NCBI GenBank assembly: GCA_021186555.1
Contig: JAJKFL010000013.1
Location: 41,169,144 to 41,233,143, forward strand
DNA from: Reticulitermes speratus
Taxonomy: Eukaryota > Arthropoda > Insecta > Blattodea > Rhinotermitidae
Length of the DNA stretch: 64,000 nt
Direction: 5' to 3'
A model generated the notes under the pieces. It did not search any database and was not told the DNA's origin. It saw only the letters and a program-made list of their open reading frames with translations. Positions 48,101 through 59,240 of the stretch are shown here, piece by piece. How positions within the stretch are numbered: position 1 is the stretch's first letter; each line of letters opens with the position of its first letter. Made by a program: the position numbers and the translations under genes.

Positions 48101-51100
48101 AATGCATGGCCAAACTTACAGAAGGTGAATCTACACTACAGTACAAGAAAAAAAGTTTTTTATGAACATGGGCCTTCTGAAGCATGGTTTTCAAGTTATG
48201 GCCTCCTGGAAATTAAAGAAAATGCTCAAAGTGTCCATCTTGAGCTTCAGTGCAGGATGTTGCATGTCTGAACAGTGATTGTTTGAATGGCTGGAAAGTT
48301 TCAGGTATCATACAGTCCATCTCAAATCTATTCTGTATTCGTTGTTGCAAGTCCTGGATGTCACTGATTTCTGTAGCATAAACAGTAGACTTTAGAAGTT
48401 CCCAGAGATAAAAATCTAAGGGAGTTATTTCAGGGGAACGAGCAGGTCATGCTGTTGGTCCATGTCATTCCATTCGTTGTTCCAGAAACACATTGTTCAA
48501 GAATTCCTGAACTGCAAGAAGAAAATGTGGTGGAGTACCATAATGCATGAACCATAAATGTATCCTAGTCTGCACATCCACATCTTGCAACAGTTCTGGA
48601 AGGATGTTTTGTAGGAAATAGTGGTAACCAGTGCCAGGCAGATGTGGTGGAAGAAAGTAGGTTCCCAGAAGACTGTCTCCTGCAATGTCTGCATGCATTC
48701 ACAAAGGACGCTCTGTGCATTTTCTTTAATCGCCGTGAAACTGTAACTCATAAACCATGCTTCAGAAGGCCTATGTTCATATAATTTTTTTTGCTTGTAT
48801 TGTGGTGTAGTTTCACCTTCTCTTGGTTTGGTAATGCATTTTTTGTTCATCTTGTATATGCCTGGCAACACTCTACATGAAATCCTGAAAACTTATGTTT
48901 CATTTTGCTTAGTGAAAGATATTTCTTTCCTTTTGTTTAAAAACTGTGCACTCAGTGTTATATGGTATACCCTGAGATGAAGGCATATGTATGTAATTTT
49001 GTAAAATATTTGTATTATTCCCATATGTAGCACCATGTTATCAGATAGGAATATCAAGCTGAAAGCTCCACACATACAAATGTGTACTCGTTGTGTTTGC
49101 ATTTCGGCTGATTACATATGATGTTTTCACAATGAAGGTTCATGCCTCCTGACGATCCACTGGGAAGATCTGGTCCAACATTGGACAACTTCTTGCGCAT
49201 CCAGCCACGGAGAGGTGATCCTCCACCTCCATGTCCATATGGAAAAAAGTGTACATATGGGAACAAATGTAAATTTCACCATCCAGAACGAGGACCACTC
49301 CCACACAAGTCAGTTACTGAGCGACTTGTGGAACATGCCCAGAGACAACGGGAAGCTCGGGGAATCCACAGTCGTGACTCCAGTCCAGGTACTATCTTGG
49401 TGATCTGCTTACTTTTTACTGTCCATGAAGTTTTGCAGTTTGATGTTATTAGTCAGGGTCAAACACAACTGCACAATTGAAATTTGGTGACATAAAAGTA
49501 TGCCACAGGAAACTTTGACAGGTGGGATTTTGGGAAAGGGAAGAGCATACACCATTTCCATGGTGCAGAAATAAATTCATGTAAGATAACATTAATGCAG
49601 TACAGTGTAACCAGTCTTCAGCATAACCTGGATCAATTGGAAATCCATCTGTAGCATAATATTTCTGCAGTTCAAAGAATCTCATATAAAACAGGTACAA
49701 AACCACCACTTGTAATGAATTGAAACTGACAATAAAATTGAAAGCAAGAACAAGATTACAACGGAAAGTCATCAGTTTGTTGTCCATTTTTGTTTTCACA
49801 CAGTTTTGTTCAGCTTTCTGTCAGGGTAGTCTGCAGACAGAGACAGTAATCTCCTGTGAAATGTTGGTAACTATGTACCAGTCTGCCCAGCATTATGTCA
49901 CACAGACTGCAACCTTAATCAGCTTTGTTGTGAGAACCTCAGACCTCACATGGTCTGCCACAATGGGAAGGCATCTACAGGTTCAAACACCTTTCAGTTA
50001 AGAAAGCCACACTGCTGAGTTCCTTATTCTTCCTGCTGTGATGCAGGGACCAGAGCGCCATCCCTTATTTCCTGCAGTTCTATCACCATATCCTATCCGA
50101 AACTGCCAACAGGATCTGCAGACATGCATTATTTGTGGTGTGCCCCAAAGATGGAAGTAGCAAGCTCCTTTGAAACATCAGTCACAATATATCAACCTAT
50201 ATGACAGTGTACCTCAGAGGACTGCAGTCTTAACCACCAGCAGATTTGTAGCAAAGAAAAAAATCAGAAAAGAGGACAAACCATCTGAGAACTGCAGGTG
50301 GAGTGCAACCTAAGTCTTACCACAGTACTTTAAAAATCATACAAATCTGCAGGTTTTGTCACTAAATTGAAATGATTCTGAACTAGTATGTGATATAACT
50401 TGCAGAACATGCATACTGAACACAAGTCATGTCTGCATATCGGAACATTTTATTGCGCTGTTGGGAGAACTAAATGATGTATATCATGTGGTTAAAAATG
50501 TCTTATCCATTTATGCATCATGAATAAAGATAGGTGGTATGTATCTGGTGTAATTTGGTAGTATGTGCCCATATTAAACAGAAATCTGTCTGACGATTCT
50601 GTTCTTCTGGGATATGATGCTGCATCAGCGGGTAATTGGATCCTGACTGTTGAGTCAGCCTAGTATCATCATCGTTGAGGGTCATGTGTCTATGCAGAAT
50701 GCCAGGAACAGGTGTGTGACTGTATAGGGACAGTGTAACTGGTGTAGGCTGTCTTGGAATGTTAATGGGCCAATCATGGAGCAGTGCAAGGGGCAGGATG
50801 TACAGTAGTATCCCTGGAATGAGGTGACATGGATGTACTGAAGGGTACTCCCATCCATCAACCATGGGAGGGTGGGTGGTTAAGCAGTGGGCAGCACAGG
50901 GAAGAGAAGAAAGGATGAGAGATGACAGGGAGTAGTTTCCACCACTGGATCATGTAAAGCCATGTGGCCAGCTTAATCATTTGCTATGTAACATTTATGT
51001 CACCCATCCCACAGCAAGCAGTTTGGCAACAGAACTACTTGTCTGTATAAGATATTGGGGCCTTTAAAAGACTGGGATTAGAGTCAGCTGAAACCTGTCT

Positions 51101-52818
51101 ACTGCTTCCTTCAGGTTTTACCATTAAGAGATCTTACTGTACCAGATTAAGGCCACTAAGGTCCAGCTCATGCTGACCAGACACTGCATTATAATGTTTA
51201 CTAGCCAAATGAAAGTTCTTCATAATCACCACTACAGTAACTGTCACCTTGGTAGTGTTATGCATAATTAATTAGTTCTGGGTATTACAAAACGTAATAT
51301 TTTCATCATTTTAAAGGTCTTCATAACTTTTTTTTATATAGAGTGTCGTGTTGTTCAAATTTGTCCCTCTACATTTTCATTTATTCCTTCATGGTCAAAA
51401 AGGGTGTAACCTGCTCTCTGTCTTATGAAAACAATTTCAGCTGATAATCTTTTCTTATCAGTTCTTAGTGATCCATGTATTACTTCCCAAGTTAACACTG
51501 GTCTAGTAAGTGTTCATTAGTTCCATTTATCATGTGTCTTGAGACTAATAACTTAACACCTCCCATGCTGAGATATTTTAATAAAGTAAGTATATTTCTT
51601 TCATATTTACATATTTCTGTGGGAACTTAGTGCCTATTATTCAATAATTTATAACTTCTAAAGAAAACGACAGTTGACTTTTCATTTTAATGCTAGCATT
51701 TAATAAGAACAAGATTGTAGTATCCTGAATGAGATATCTCAATTTTAGCATTAAAACAAACTGATAATGTGATGGACTGTGATTTTATTGCAGGTAACCA
51801 ACTGAAGAGTAAGTCTTTGAGTCTGCCACTACCTTCATCACCTCCAGTGGAACTGGATTCCACAAAACAGCCTCCCAGGAAGACTCCACTTGCACGCACA
51901 AAGTCCAGTGTACCCAGTACCTCAGTGCCACCAGAAGGAGAAAGGCAGAACAAGTCTAGTGTGCCGAAGAGTTGTAGTGTTGAGAATGTGGCAGAGGGTG
52001 CTGTAGGATATTACTGTAATCCACAACAGATGACACTGCCACATCCAGGTTATGGACTGTGGAGTCCTGCAGTCAGTTCGGAACAGCCGTGGCCTCAGTA
52101 TAGTGCAGTGTATAGTGATCAGGGAGGTCATGCGGCTGTGTCAAAACGTCTCTCAGATCCTGAGAGTCCTCCAACACATGTGGATGTTGGTGTAAACTTG
52201 CACCGTAAACTGCAGCGCCAGCTGACCTTGAATCCAACCAGTGACCCACGTCTGTATCAGATGCGAAGGTACCTGGTCCCCTCCCAGCCACTACCCACAC
52301 ACCGTCCTGTGACACGACACAGCAGTGGTGGGGACGCTCAGTACGGACCTTCAGCAGCATCCATTCCAGCAGGTTGGGAGCATAGTCACATGCATCAGAA
52401 TGTGACACGCATAGCTTCTGCGCCAGATTCCTATCGGGCATGGCCACCTGTCCCCCCACCACATCCTGGCAGGCACATGCACCGGCTAGGCAGCACTTCT
52501 GACCCACAGTTGAACCTATGCGTTCCACCAAGTGAGCCAACCCTCCTATCTGATCCTTTTGACACTTCCCTTTGGTCACCAGCCACATCTGCCCATCCAC
52601 CTTCTATAGTTTGGCCTCCGCAGACCTCACATATTCCACCTCCCACTGCTCATGCCCCATTTTCAACAAATGCAGAGGATGCAAGGAGGAGACTGCATTA
52701 CCACCTGGCATCCATCTTTCCTGAGGAACAGGTACAGAAAGCTATGCAGTTGTATCCAGATGAGACTAACCCACAGAAAATTTGTGCTGCCATATTGGGT
52801 ATGTTTCCCAAGCCATAG
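41939..52818 (+). CDS. Regnase / ZC3H12 (MCPIP-type) CCCH zinc-finger endoribonuclease, six exons
   Basis: Exons 41939-42152, 44746-45010, 45646-45785, 47539-47773, 49138-49388 and 51794-52818 join as 2130 nt (709 residues plus stop), and every GT-AG junction keeps phase (1,2,1,2,1). In this numbering: acidic Ser-rich 1-71; UBA-like domain about 73-114; NYN/PIN RNase about 147-295 with Asp153 (VIDGSNVAM), Asp237/238 (CYDDR), Asp256 and Asp260 (SNDNYRD); CCCH finger Cys317, Cys323, Cys329, His333; Pro/Ser/His-rich linker; C-terminal conserved block about 665-709. All catalytic Asp are offset by exactly 12 from mouse Regnase-1 (141, 225, 226, 244, 248). The family cleaves stem-loops in 3' UTRs of inflammatory and other mRNAs in the cytoplasm; the targets in this animal are unknown. 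No DSGxxS degron is visible. The N-terminus is incomplete, since there is no in-frame ATG in the first exon. Which paralogue of ZC3H12A-D it matches best cannot be settled by eye. Confidence 0.95.
42153..44745 (+). other. Intron with three transposon scraps
   Basis: Contents: a SINE-tail fragment (GCACCTGTGCTTAATTAAGC at about 42512-42531); a probable non-autonomous DNA element at about 43465-43716 with ends GGCATAGCTAGG and the inverse of CACTACACCTCTGG, containing a C run; and a degraded LINE family 2 3' end at about 44390-44520 (GTGAATGTGGTAATGAGC). Confidence 0.6.
44746..45010 (+). CDS. Regnase exon (UBA-like domain and start of RNase domain)
   Basis: The acceptor is TTTGTCTTCAG and the donor is GCCATGAG|GTGAGT. 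It encodes [13 protein letters not shown]...LLEELIKLG, the N-terminal helical domain, then [13 protein letters not shown] with the first catalytic Asp. It ends in phase 2 (AG|C, Ser). Confidence 0.95.
45646..45785 (+). CDS. Regnase exon (RNase domain, part 2)
   Basis: The acceptor is ATATTTGTAG and the donor is GTCACTG|GTGAGT. It encodes [18 protein letters not shown] and [14 protein letters not shown], a highly conserved family segment. Confidence 0.97.
45786..47538 (+). other. Intron containing a LINE family 2 fragment
   Basis: The LINE occupies 46187-46705. The rest is AT-rich and unassigned. Confidence 0.7.
46187..46705 (+). mobile_element. LINE family 2, 3' part of reverse-transcriptase ORF
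   Basis: [10 protein letters not shown], a stop, then [37 protein letters not shown], then after another stop [20 protein letters not shown] and GGMDWIDL. This order is typical of the C-terminus of insect non-LTR elements. Several stops make it a pseudogene. It ends GCTCCATGGAGGTAGTTAGT, seen also at 22125-22300 and inverted at 63225-63285. Confidence 0.85.
47539..47773 (+). CDS. Regnase exon (RNase domain, part 3)
   Basis: The acceptor is TTATTGTTTTAG and the donor is AATGACAG|GTGAGG. It encodes [30 protein letters not shown] and [11 protein letters not shown], with four of the five acidic catalytic residues, ending at YSFVNDR. Confidence 0.97.
47774..49137 (+). other. Intron containing a mariner-like relic
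   Basis: The relic spans about 48075-48870. The acceptor-proximal sequence is TGATGTTTTCACAATGAAG. Confidence 0.7.
48075..48870 (-). mobile_element. Tc1/mariner-like transposase relic with long terminal inverted repeats
   Basis: Sequence at about 48085-48235 returns inverted at about 48710-48866 (GGCCTTCTGAAGCATGG, ATTAAAGAAAATGC), giving TIRs of about 150 bp. Between them the minus strand reads [52 protein letters not shown] and [15 protein letters not shown], the C-terminal half of a mariner-type DDE domain. The N-terminal half is absent. HDG, which normally carries a catalytic Asp, is HYG here. Frameshifts and a stop are present. It is not functional. Confidence 0.8.
49138..49388 (+). CDS. 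Regnase exon (end of RNase domain and CCCH zinc finger)
   Basis: The acceptor is CACAATGAAG and the donor is AGTCCAG|GTACTA. It encodes [19 protein letters not shown] and the finger [17 protein letters not shown] (C-x5-C-x5-C-x3-H), then PERG and a basic helix-like stretch ending in DSSPG. Confidence 0.97.
49389..51793 (+). other. Intron, nothing firmly recognised
   Basis: A degraded piece near 49929-50220 (GTGAGAACCTCAGACCTCAC; GAAACATCAGTCACAATATA) resembles the TGACGCC/FEVLTAV repeat. The rest is unassigned. Confidence 0.5.
51794..52818 (+). CDS. Regnase terminal coding exon (linker and C-terminal domain)
   Basis: The acceptor is GATTTTATTGCAG. It opens [18 protein letters not shown] and runs 341 codons to TAG at 52816-52818. 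The middle is rich in Pro, Ser, His and Gln, with repeated TSDPRL / TSDPQL phrases. The end, [14 protein letters not shown] and [19 protein letters not shown], is the conserved family C-terminus. The whole linker is in one exon. Confidence 0.95.
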
Positions 52819-53133
52819 TTAATTGGTGTTGGGTTGTTTCATTTCTCATGCTGTGGGGAAGAGGAAGGAGGAAAGGTAATGTTGGAAAAGCAATGCAAGA
52901 CTGAGATGCCATGTCACTGGGCATGCTGTGACAAGTTCAGCAATGTGCACAATACATCCAGCAAGCAAAACTCTCTGAGTTAACCTGAGTTAGTTACAGA
53001 GCAGTGAGCTAAGCTGAAGGGGTGGTTTTCAGACTTAAAGTTGTAGTAAAGAAGGTGGTCGTCGGTGTTGTGACAGACCCCCTGGAGACACGACCATTCT
53101 TCATCCATTAACACATTCACTGCCATATAGAGG
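52819..53133 (+). other. Start of the Regnase 3' untranslated region
   Basis: Follows the TAG. I saw no AATAAA before 55695, only ATTAAA at 53732 and 54121, so the 3' end is undetermined. Confidence 0.5.
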
Positions 53134-53395
53134 GGGAGCCGCGATAGTGTAGTCAATATAGTGACGATGCTGTGGGCTGGATGAGAAGGAATTATGGTTC
53201 AATTCCAAGCAGGAGCAAGAGGCTTCCCTGCTCTTGCCCGAGAGGTAAAGCGGCTGGAGCGTGAAGTTGACCACTTACCTTCAACTAGTGCCAAGTTTAC
53301 AAGTGCAGGGACCTGTATCTCCATTCCTCCATATGCCTTCATGGGGTAGTGCTTAATTAAGCACAGGGACAACTTTACCTGTATCTTTATCTGCC
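53134..53395 (+). mobile_element. SINE family B, sense orientation, probably in the 3' UTR
   Basis: The head GCGATAGTGTAGTCAATATA and B box GGTTCAATTCC are followed by body and tail GCTTAATTAAGCACAGGGAC-AACTTTACCTGTATCT. It is the only well-preserved family B copy on the plus strand here. Confidence 0.8.
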
Positions 53396-55614
53396 AAACA
53401 TGGAGGCCTCTGCTCCCAAATTCTTGTTGTCTTCTGCAGTTACACATGTTGCCTTGCATAGAATTGGCAGTTTTCTTAGCATATCACTTGTATTCAGTGA
53501 ACCTTTTGATATGAAAAACAGTGTTGATGCCCTTCACATTCTTTTCAAAGCCAGTCTGTTTTCCGCGTAATAGAGTTGCCTTTTGGAGGATTGTATGAAA
53601 TGAAGAGTTGCAAAAGTGCACCTATTAGCTTTCCCATGTCTATCCATCTTTCATTCCACAGGTAACAACTCAAGTGCTGCTGAACAGATTTTCATAAAAT
53701 TTTCTATTTTGAAAATTTGCTAAAGTCTGTCATTAAATTACAGTTTTGGTTAAAATCGTGCAACACTAACTGTACATGAAGACCGACATGTGTTTCTGTG
53801 TAAATGCCAAGAATAGTAAATAGTGTTTTGAACAGAAGTTGCAGAGAAAAATGAAACATACATTTTATGCCCCAGTAAATTTTTTCCTTAGGTCTTACAG
53901 ATTTTTGAGTTAATTAAACAGAAGTGATCAAATGTGCCACAGTTGTTATGGTATATGTACATTTCTTCATATTTGTGTTGATTCCTCCAGAAAGCTGCTG
54001 GAAATGTATTCTAAAATCTACCATGACCATCTCATACCAAGTCTTTTACAGTTTATCATTCATGTGATCTTCCTGTCACCTCATTCAACGCTAAATAATG
54101 TCTGCAGTTTGTAAAGAATCATTAAATAATTTACAAACTTTAACATGCTTGGCTTTTATCAGTCATGGGTTATAAAAAGAAAACCTTCCTTAGTTGTTGC
54201 AGGGAGTTAAACATTATTTTAAGCGTAATAGTTTTGTGACATTGTCTTAATTTGTTTTAATGTTTAGAGTTACTGGAATTCTAGGAATGCAAAAGCATTC
54301 ATTGTTTTGAAGGTGTCTGCAGCTGTTATTACTTTTGTTGTTGTTACTTGTTTATTTAATGATACCATGTCACCTGTTTGGGTTATGCACAATTTAATGA
54401 CAGAGTCATGATACATGATGACTCAGGAAGGCTGTGGAAGGAAGAGACTGAGACCCATTTTAGTGTACAGTCCCTGTAGGGACTGAAGAAAAGGACAGAA
54501 GACCTTTCAGAATAACCAATATGGCAACAAATTTAAACTGAAGGCCTCTTGAATGTGAAACCAGGATGCTAAATAGTATGCTGCAATGTCCGGCATTCTC
54601 CTTTTACACAGACACTTGTGAATACATTGATGGAAATACCTATCATGTTAATGAAACCCAGAGGACTGCTTGTAATGATTTTTGCTGCTCAGTCTTCTGG
54701 TCATACGTAAGACTGCATATAGGTGACAACTGACGCCAGTTCAATTTGATGTTGCTCACTGTTGAGATGAAATGTTTGATTGTGAGAACACATTACTGAT
54801 ACTGGAAGATGTGCAGAAATTTGCATCTCTTCCAAACTTTGTTTAGGTGGATTAAGAGTACAGATTCTCTTTCATAATCATAACCAACCGTGACTATTTC
54901 TCATAGGTTAGAAGCAGGAATGTGCAAGATTGAAAGTGAGAAATTCAGCACCTGTTCTAAATGCAGAGAGATGTGCTTCACATGTGCCAGCATACCATAT
55001 CTTGCATCTGTCATAAATAGAGTCACTGCTTTATGGTGATATCATTTGTCAGCATTTTTCTGGGTGTGATGACTGACTGCCAGAACCCACCCACTGCTCC
55101 ATGAGTGTTTGTGCTGTGAAAGCAACTGTGGGTATAAATATGAGGGGCACCTGTGTCATTCATCATATCAACCTGATCAACCTCTGATGTGAAGGCAGAG
55201 ACACTCCAAAACACAGACTCTGTTTTCACATGACTAATCACATTATTGCATTGGCACTTTGAAAACTTCAAATTCAATATTCATCACTATCAGTTCATGC
55301 ACTAGACCCTTTGTTGTCTGTTCACAAAAGAGAACTATAGTCACCCCTCCCACCCACAGCATCAATTCATATTTTTCATTTTCTGTATACCGTTTTTCAG
55401 GTGTCATAAAACCAACACATCACAACACAACAAGCATAAAAATTCCATGTTCCTTTCCTTTTTTTGGATATTTTTATGTTGACACTTGACACCGTAGTTT
55501 AACAGACATATCGTAAGTGGAACACATATTGTTACAAAACATCTTGTTTGCATGACAGGCAGAAACACTGCATGAGATACTAACGTTGTATTTACCGTGC
55601 ATTTTCAAATGAGA
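53396..55614. other. AT-rich, CpG-poor non-coding DNA
   Basis: It could include further 3' UTR. No coding or repeat feature is recognised. Confidence 0.5.
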
Positions 55615-55747
55615 TATGTTCAATAATCACCAACTAATGCACATAATGAAGATGGTGGTTTAAACCACCGAAATACGTATAGGGGAATTTTAAGAATAAA
55701 CTATTGTGAAAAAGTTTATGTGCATTAGTTGGTGATTTTTGAACATA
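55615..55747. repeat. 31-bp inverted repeat around a hammerhead-like motif
   Basis: Arms 55615-55645 and 55717-55747 have one mismatch and contain CACCAACTAATGCAC (family tail). The loop holds ATGAAGATGGTGG-TTTAAA-CCACC-GAAATACGTATA and AATAAA at 55695-55700. Confidence 0.8.
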
Positions 55748-58700
55748 CTGCATGAGATATTTTCTCAGACACATCTAAGGGATCACAGGTGATGCACTCA
55801 GTTTATAATCTACCCACATTACATGTTCTCTATCATGCTTCTTCAGTTGAAAGTTAATGCAGTTTTGTAGTACAGTTTTTACTGCTGAACATGAAAGACC
55901 AGAATTTATGGGAAAATGCTGCAGGCGTATTGGCCTGTGAAAGCTTTGAGTGGGACTTTGATGTGTGAGGCAATTGAATTTTCACAACAGTCTGTTCATA
56001 GGAATGTGTATGCAGTAAGTCCTTATTTAATGTTGGGGTTGTATTTCTGAAAATACCGAAGAGTCTGGCTGTTGAAGATTCTGCCAGGAGCGTGCAAAAA
56101 TAATGTCAATCCAAGTCCATGCATTGTTCATCAGATCTTTGGATCCTGAAATTTGGCAACACTATAAAGCAAAACAACTTCACTTGGGGCAACATTAAAC
56201 AGGGACGACCTGTATTTAAAACACAAATACTGGATGTCAGCTTTAGTCAGTTTTGATTTATTGTGTACCCTTGATTGTTAAATATTCCACATTTGTTCAG
56301 CACAAACACTGTGTGTCCTACCAGAACATTATATTGGTGCATGTTTAAATTGGGTTAACTTAAAATGTGTAGATTTGTGCATTAAACAGGTTTAAGTACA
56401 CCATTAAGTTTTGTAGCGCAAATTTAGTCAAGTTTATTATAATTTGAACAAAGAAAGTTGTACTGCTGTGTACTCAGAAATATCTTGCACATTCATGCAT
56501 ACAATTTTTTAAAATGTGCTGTATGCTGGCCAGTCATAATTTTTGGACAAAACACTTTTGCTGAAATGCTGTGTTATCTTCGATTTAATTTAATGTTTCC
56601 TCAAAGACATTCATTCTCATTCTAATGTGAAAGGAAAAGTCACAATATAAACGTGCGTAAGCGGTTCAAAGACATATGTATAGGACCACAACAGTGCTCC
56701 TGGCTGATACTGCTACTTCTGCTTCTCATTCTTATTATTAGTGTTGATGTTTTCAGTACTGACATAGGGAGTGGACTTGTAAACAATCTGCATCATATTT
56801 AACAAATTTCATATTTTCATATTCCATTGTGTTGATATGTTATGTATTTACTTAGTCAAACAATATAACAAAAATTCAAGTTATAAAGTTTAAATTTACA
56901 TGTCACTTTTAGTCGTAAAATATTTAAATGGAAAAATATGTACAAATATTAATTTCTTGTGTATTTATGGATATTTTATAATTCTTATAACTTGGATTTG
57001 TATGTATTTATTATACTAAGTAAGTAGATATCATGTGACAAAATTACAATACATGAAGAGAGAGAATACAACAGTGTATGTCACAGTCATATTTATTTGT
57101 TACGACTGTCAAGATGTGCAACTGTGATTATTCTGAATTTTAGCTTAATATCAATTAAAAAAGGTGGCCAAAAATGTTAGAAGAGGTACAAGTATCCTTG
57201 AAAAGTCTACCCTGTCACAACTTTGTTACTAATGGAACAGCTGTTAAACCGGAGTTAGTTTTGGATACAGATCTAAAACTTGTCTGTGTTATTCTGAAAA
57301 TGTTGTAACTTATCAGTCTGTAGTAAGAGGTTTTCATCTTCTTGTTTAATGGAAAAGCCCAAGACAAATGAATCACAGTTTGGTTCTTTTAGAAAATTTA
57401 ACCAGGCTGAGGTTTTGAACATACATGTATTTAAAAAAACATATTATTATTTTATTCAGTGTCCAAGAACAGAAATCTCAGTGTCTAGTTGACAGAGAGG
57501 GGAAGGCATACCACATCTTAACTACATATTATCAATATGTTCTCTTACCATGAGTATATTACTGTGGTCAATCTTATTTCCTTCTTTTGCGTGATGTTTG
57601 AGCTTCAGTTCAGAAAAGTGACTGAGTTTTGCTGTTTTTATCACATCATTCATGAATTTGTATGTCTTTAATGTCATATGTTGAACTTATTATGGTAAAG
57701 AACATTCTAGAACTATGATTTACAAAGCGAATTATCAAAGTATGTAGCAAATCACAAGCAGATTTCCTTCAGTACGAGTACTGTGAAGTCATCTTTAGTA
57801 ATTTATGGTTATTACCTTGGAAACAACATGTGGCAGTATTTTTAATTACATTTATTCATATCATTACTAGCCACAGCTTTTGTCTGAAACATTTTTAGAT
57901 AACTCAGTCTAAACTTTAATAATTAGAGATGTTGTGTCACTTTCATACCTATTTACATTTAGTTTGGTGAATTAATTCAAACTTTATTAGAGCAGAGAGA
58001 CAGACAGACGATAGGCAAAGTGGTACTGTAGACACCTTTTATAATAAGGTAAAGGTGCTAGAATTAATATGTGAATACAAACCTCGTCTCTAAATAGGTG
58101 TTATGCCTTTGTCTTAAGTCATTTACGTATTTATTACTGAGCTGTAAAAGTTTTGGTGCTGCATAGGCCCAAGTCCAAACAATCACTGAATGCTAATGCC
58201 ATTCTAATTTTGAAAGTTTTGATCACAAATGTGTGACTTGACTTTGACATAAATACAGTATCAATTTTATGTTTCATGTTGTAACATGGATATGTTTCAA
58301 ACATTCATGCCTATGTATTTTTACTTTTGTGAATTCAGAATACTGTAGATAATCTCTTGCATTCCTGTGACAAACAAAAGAATATATTTCTCAAAATACA
58401 ATTTCATTAACTGTCTTGAGTGTTCACTGTTCTAACATGGTCATTGTATCAATGTTAATGATTTGTAAGAATATTTGGTAGTCATTTTTTGTGTGTGTAT
58501 ATTTGTACATGTGTATCATTATGTAACACAGGATTTATGCTGGCTTCTGGGAATTAGTTAAAAATGGCAGCAACGATAAAGTAACTCCTGTTAGTTGTGC
58601 ATTGGAAGGTAGATTTTCATGGTTTAAAATTTGTTGTGCATAGCTTATTCATGTAATTGTGTCTATGTATCTGGAGCAGGACCATGTGAAATGATTTGTA

Positions 58701-58994
58701 GGCCAGTTGTGGCTCTAGTAAGTGTGTATAAATTCCAAAAAATCCAGCTAACATGTAGCAAATGTTTACAATCAGATACCATATTTTGAAAAGTAGTGTC
58801 ATACTCTGCAAAACTTTACAGCAAAAAATAGAAAAGTTAGGGCAGAACATGCTTCATCGACTCAGTTCAATCACTTGATATGTCAAGGTGCAGGTTTATT
58901 CCAATCAGTGCCTTATGTGGACATGGGCTGGATGACTGGCTGGATGCAAATAATAATGTTTATGCTCAATACTTTATTGCAATTTTAATGTTTT
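55748..58994. other. Long AT-rich, repeat-poor stretch
   Basis: There are no SINE or LINE signatures and no coding frame. Very low CpG. Could be intergenic or an extended 3' UTR. Confidence 0.5.
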
Positions 58995-59240
58995 AAGGTA
59001 AAGGTAAAGTTGCCCATATGCTTAATTAAGCACCTCACCAGGGAGGGGGGGGGGGGGGAGTGGAGATATAGTTCCATGCAGTCTTAAACTTTGGTATTAG
59101 ATGGAGGTGCATGGTCATGTTTACTCTCAGGCCACTTTATCTCTGATAGAGAGCCCCTGGTGTTTATTGGACAGGCTAGGTTGACTTTCGAGCTGCTCAG
59201 GATGCAGTGGAGAAGAGTCTGTGCCTCTGTAGGAGCCCTG
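58995..59240 (-). mobile_element. SINE family B, old copy
   Basis: AGGTAAAGGTAAAGTTGCCC, GCTTAATTAAGCACCTCACC, a G run at 59042-59059, ATTAGATGGAGGTGCATGGT. The head end is decayed. Confidence 0.7.

Noticed and set aside
50518..50865. 115-codon minus-strand frame in the last Regnase intron
   Set aside because: It has no domain, splice context or repeat match that I can recognise.
52073..52600. 175-codon minus-strand open frame
   Set aside because: It is antisense to the Regnase terminal coding exon.
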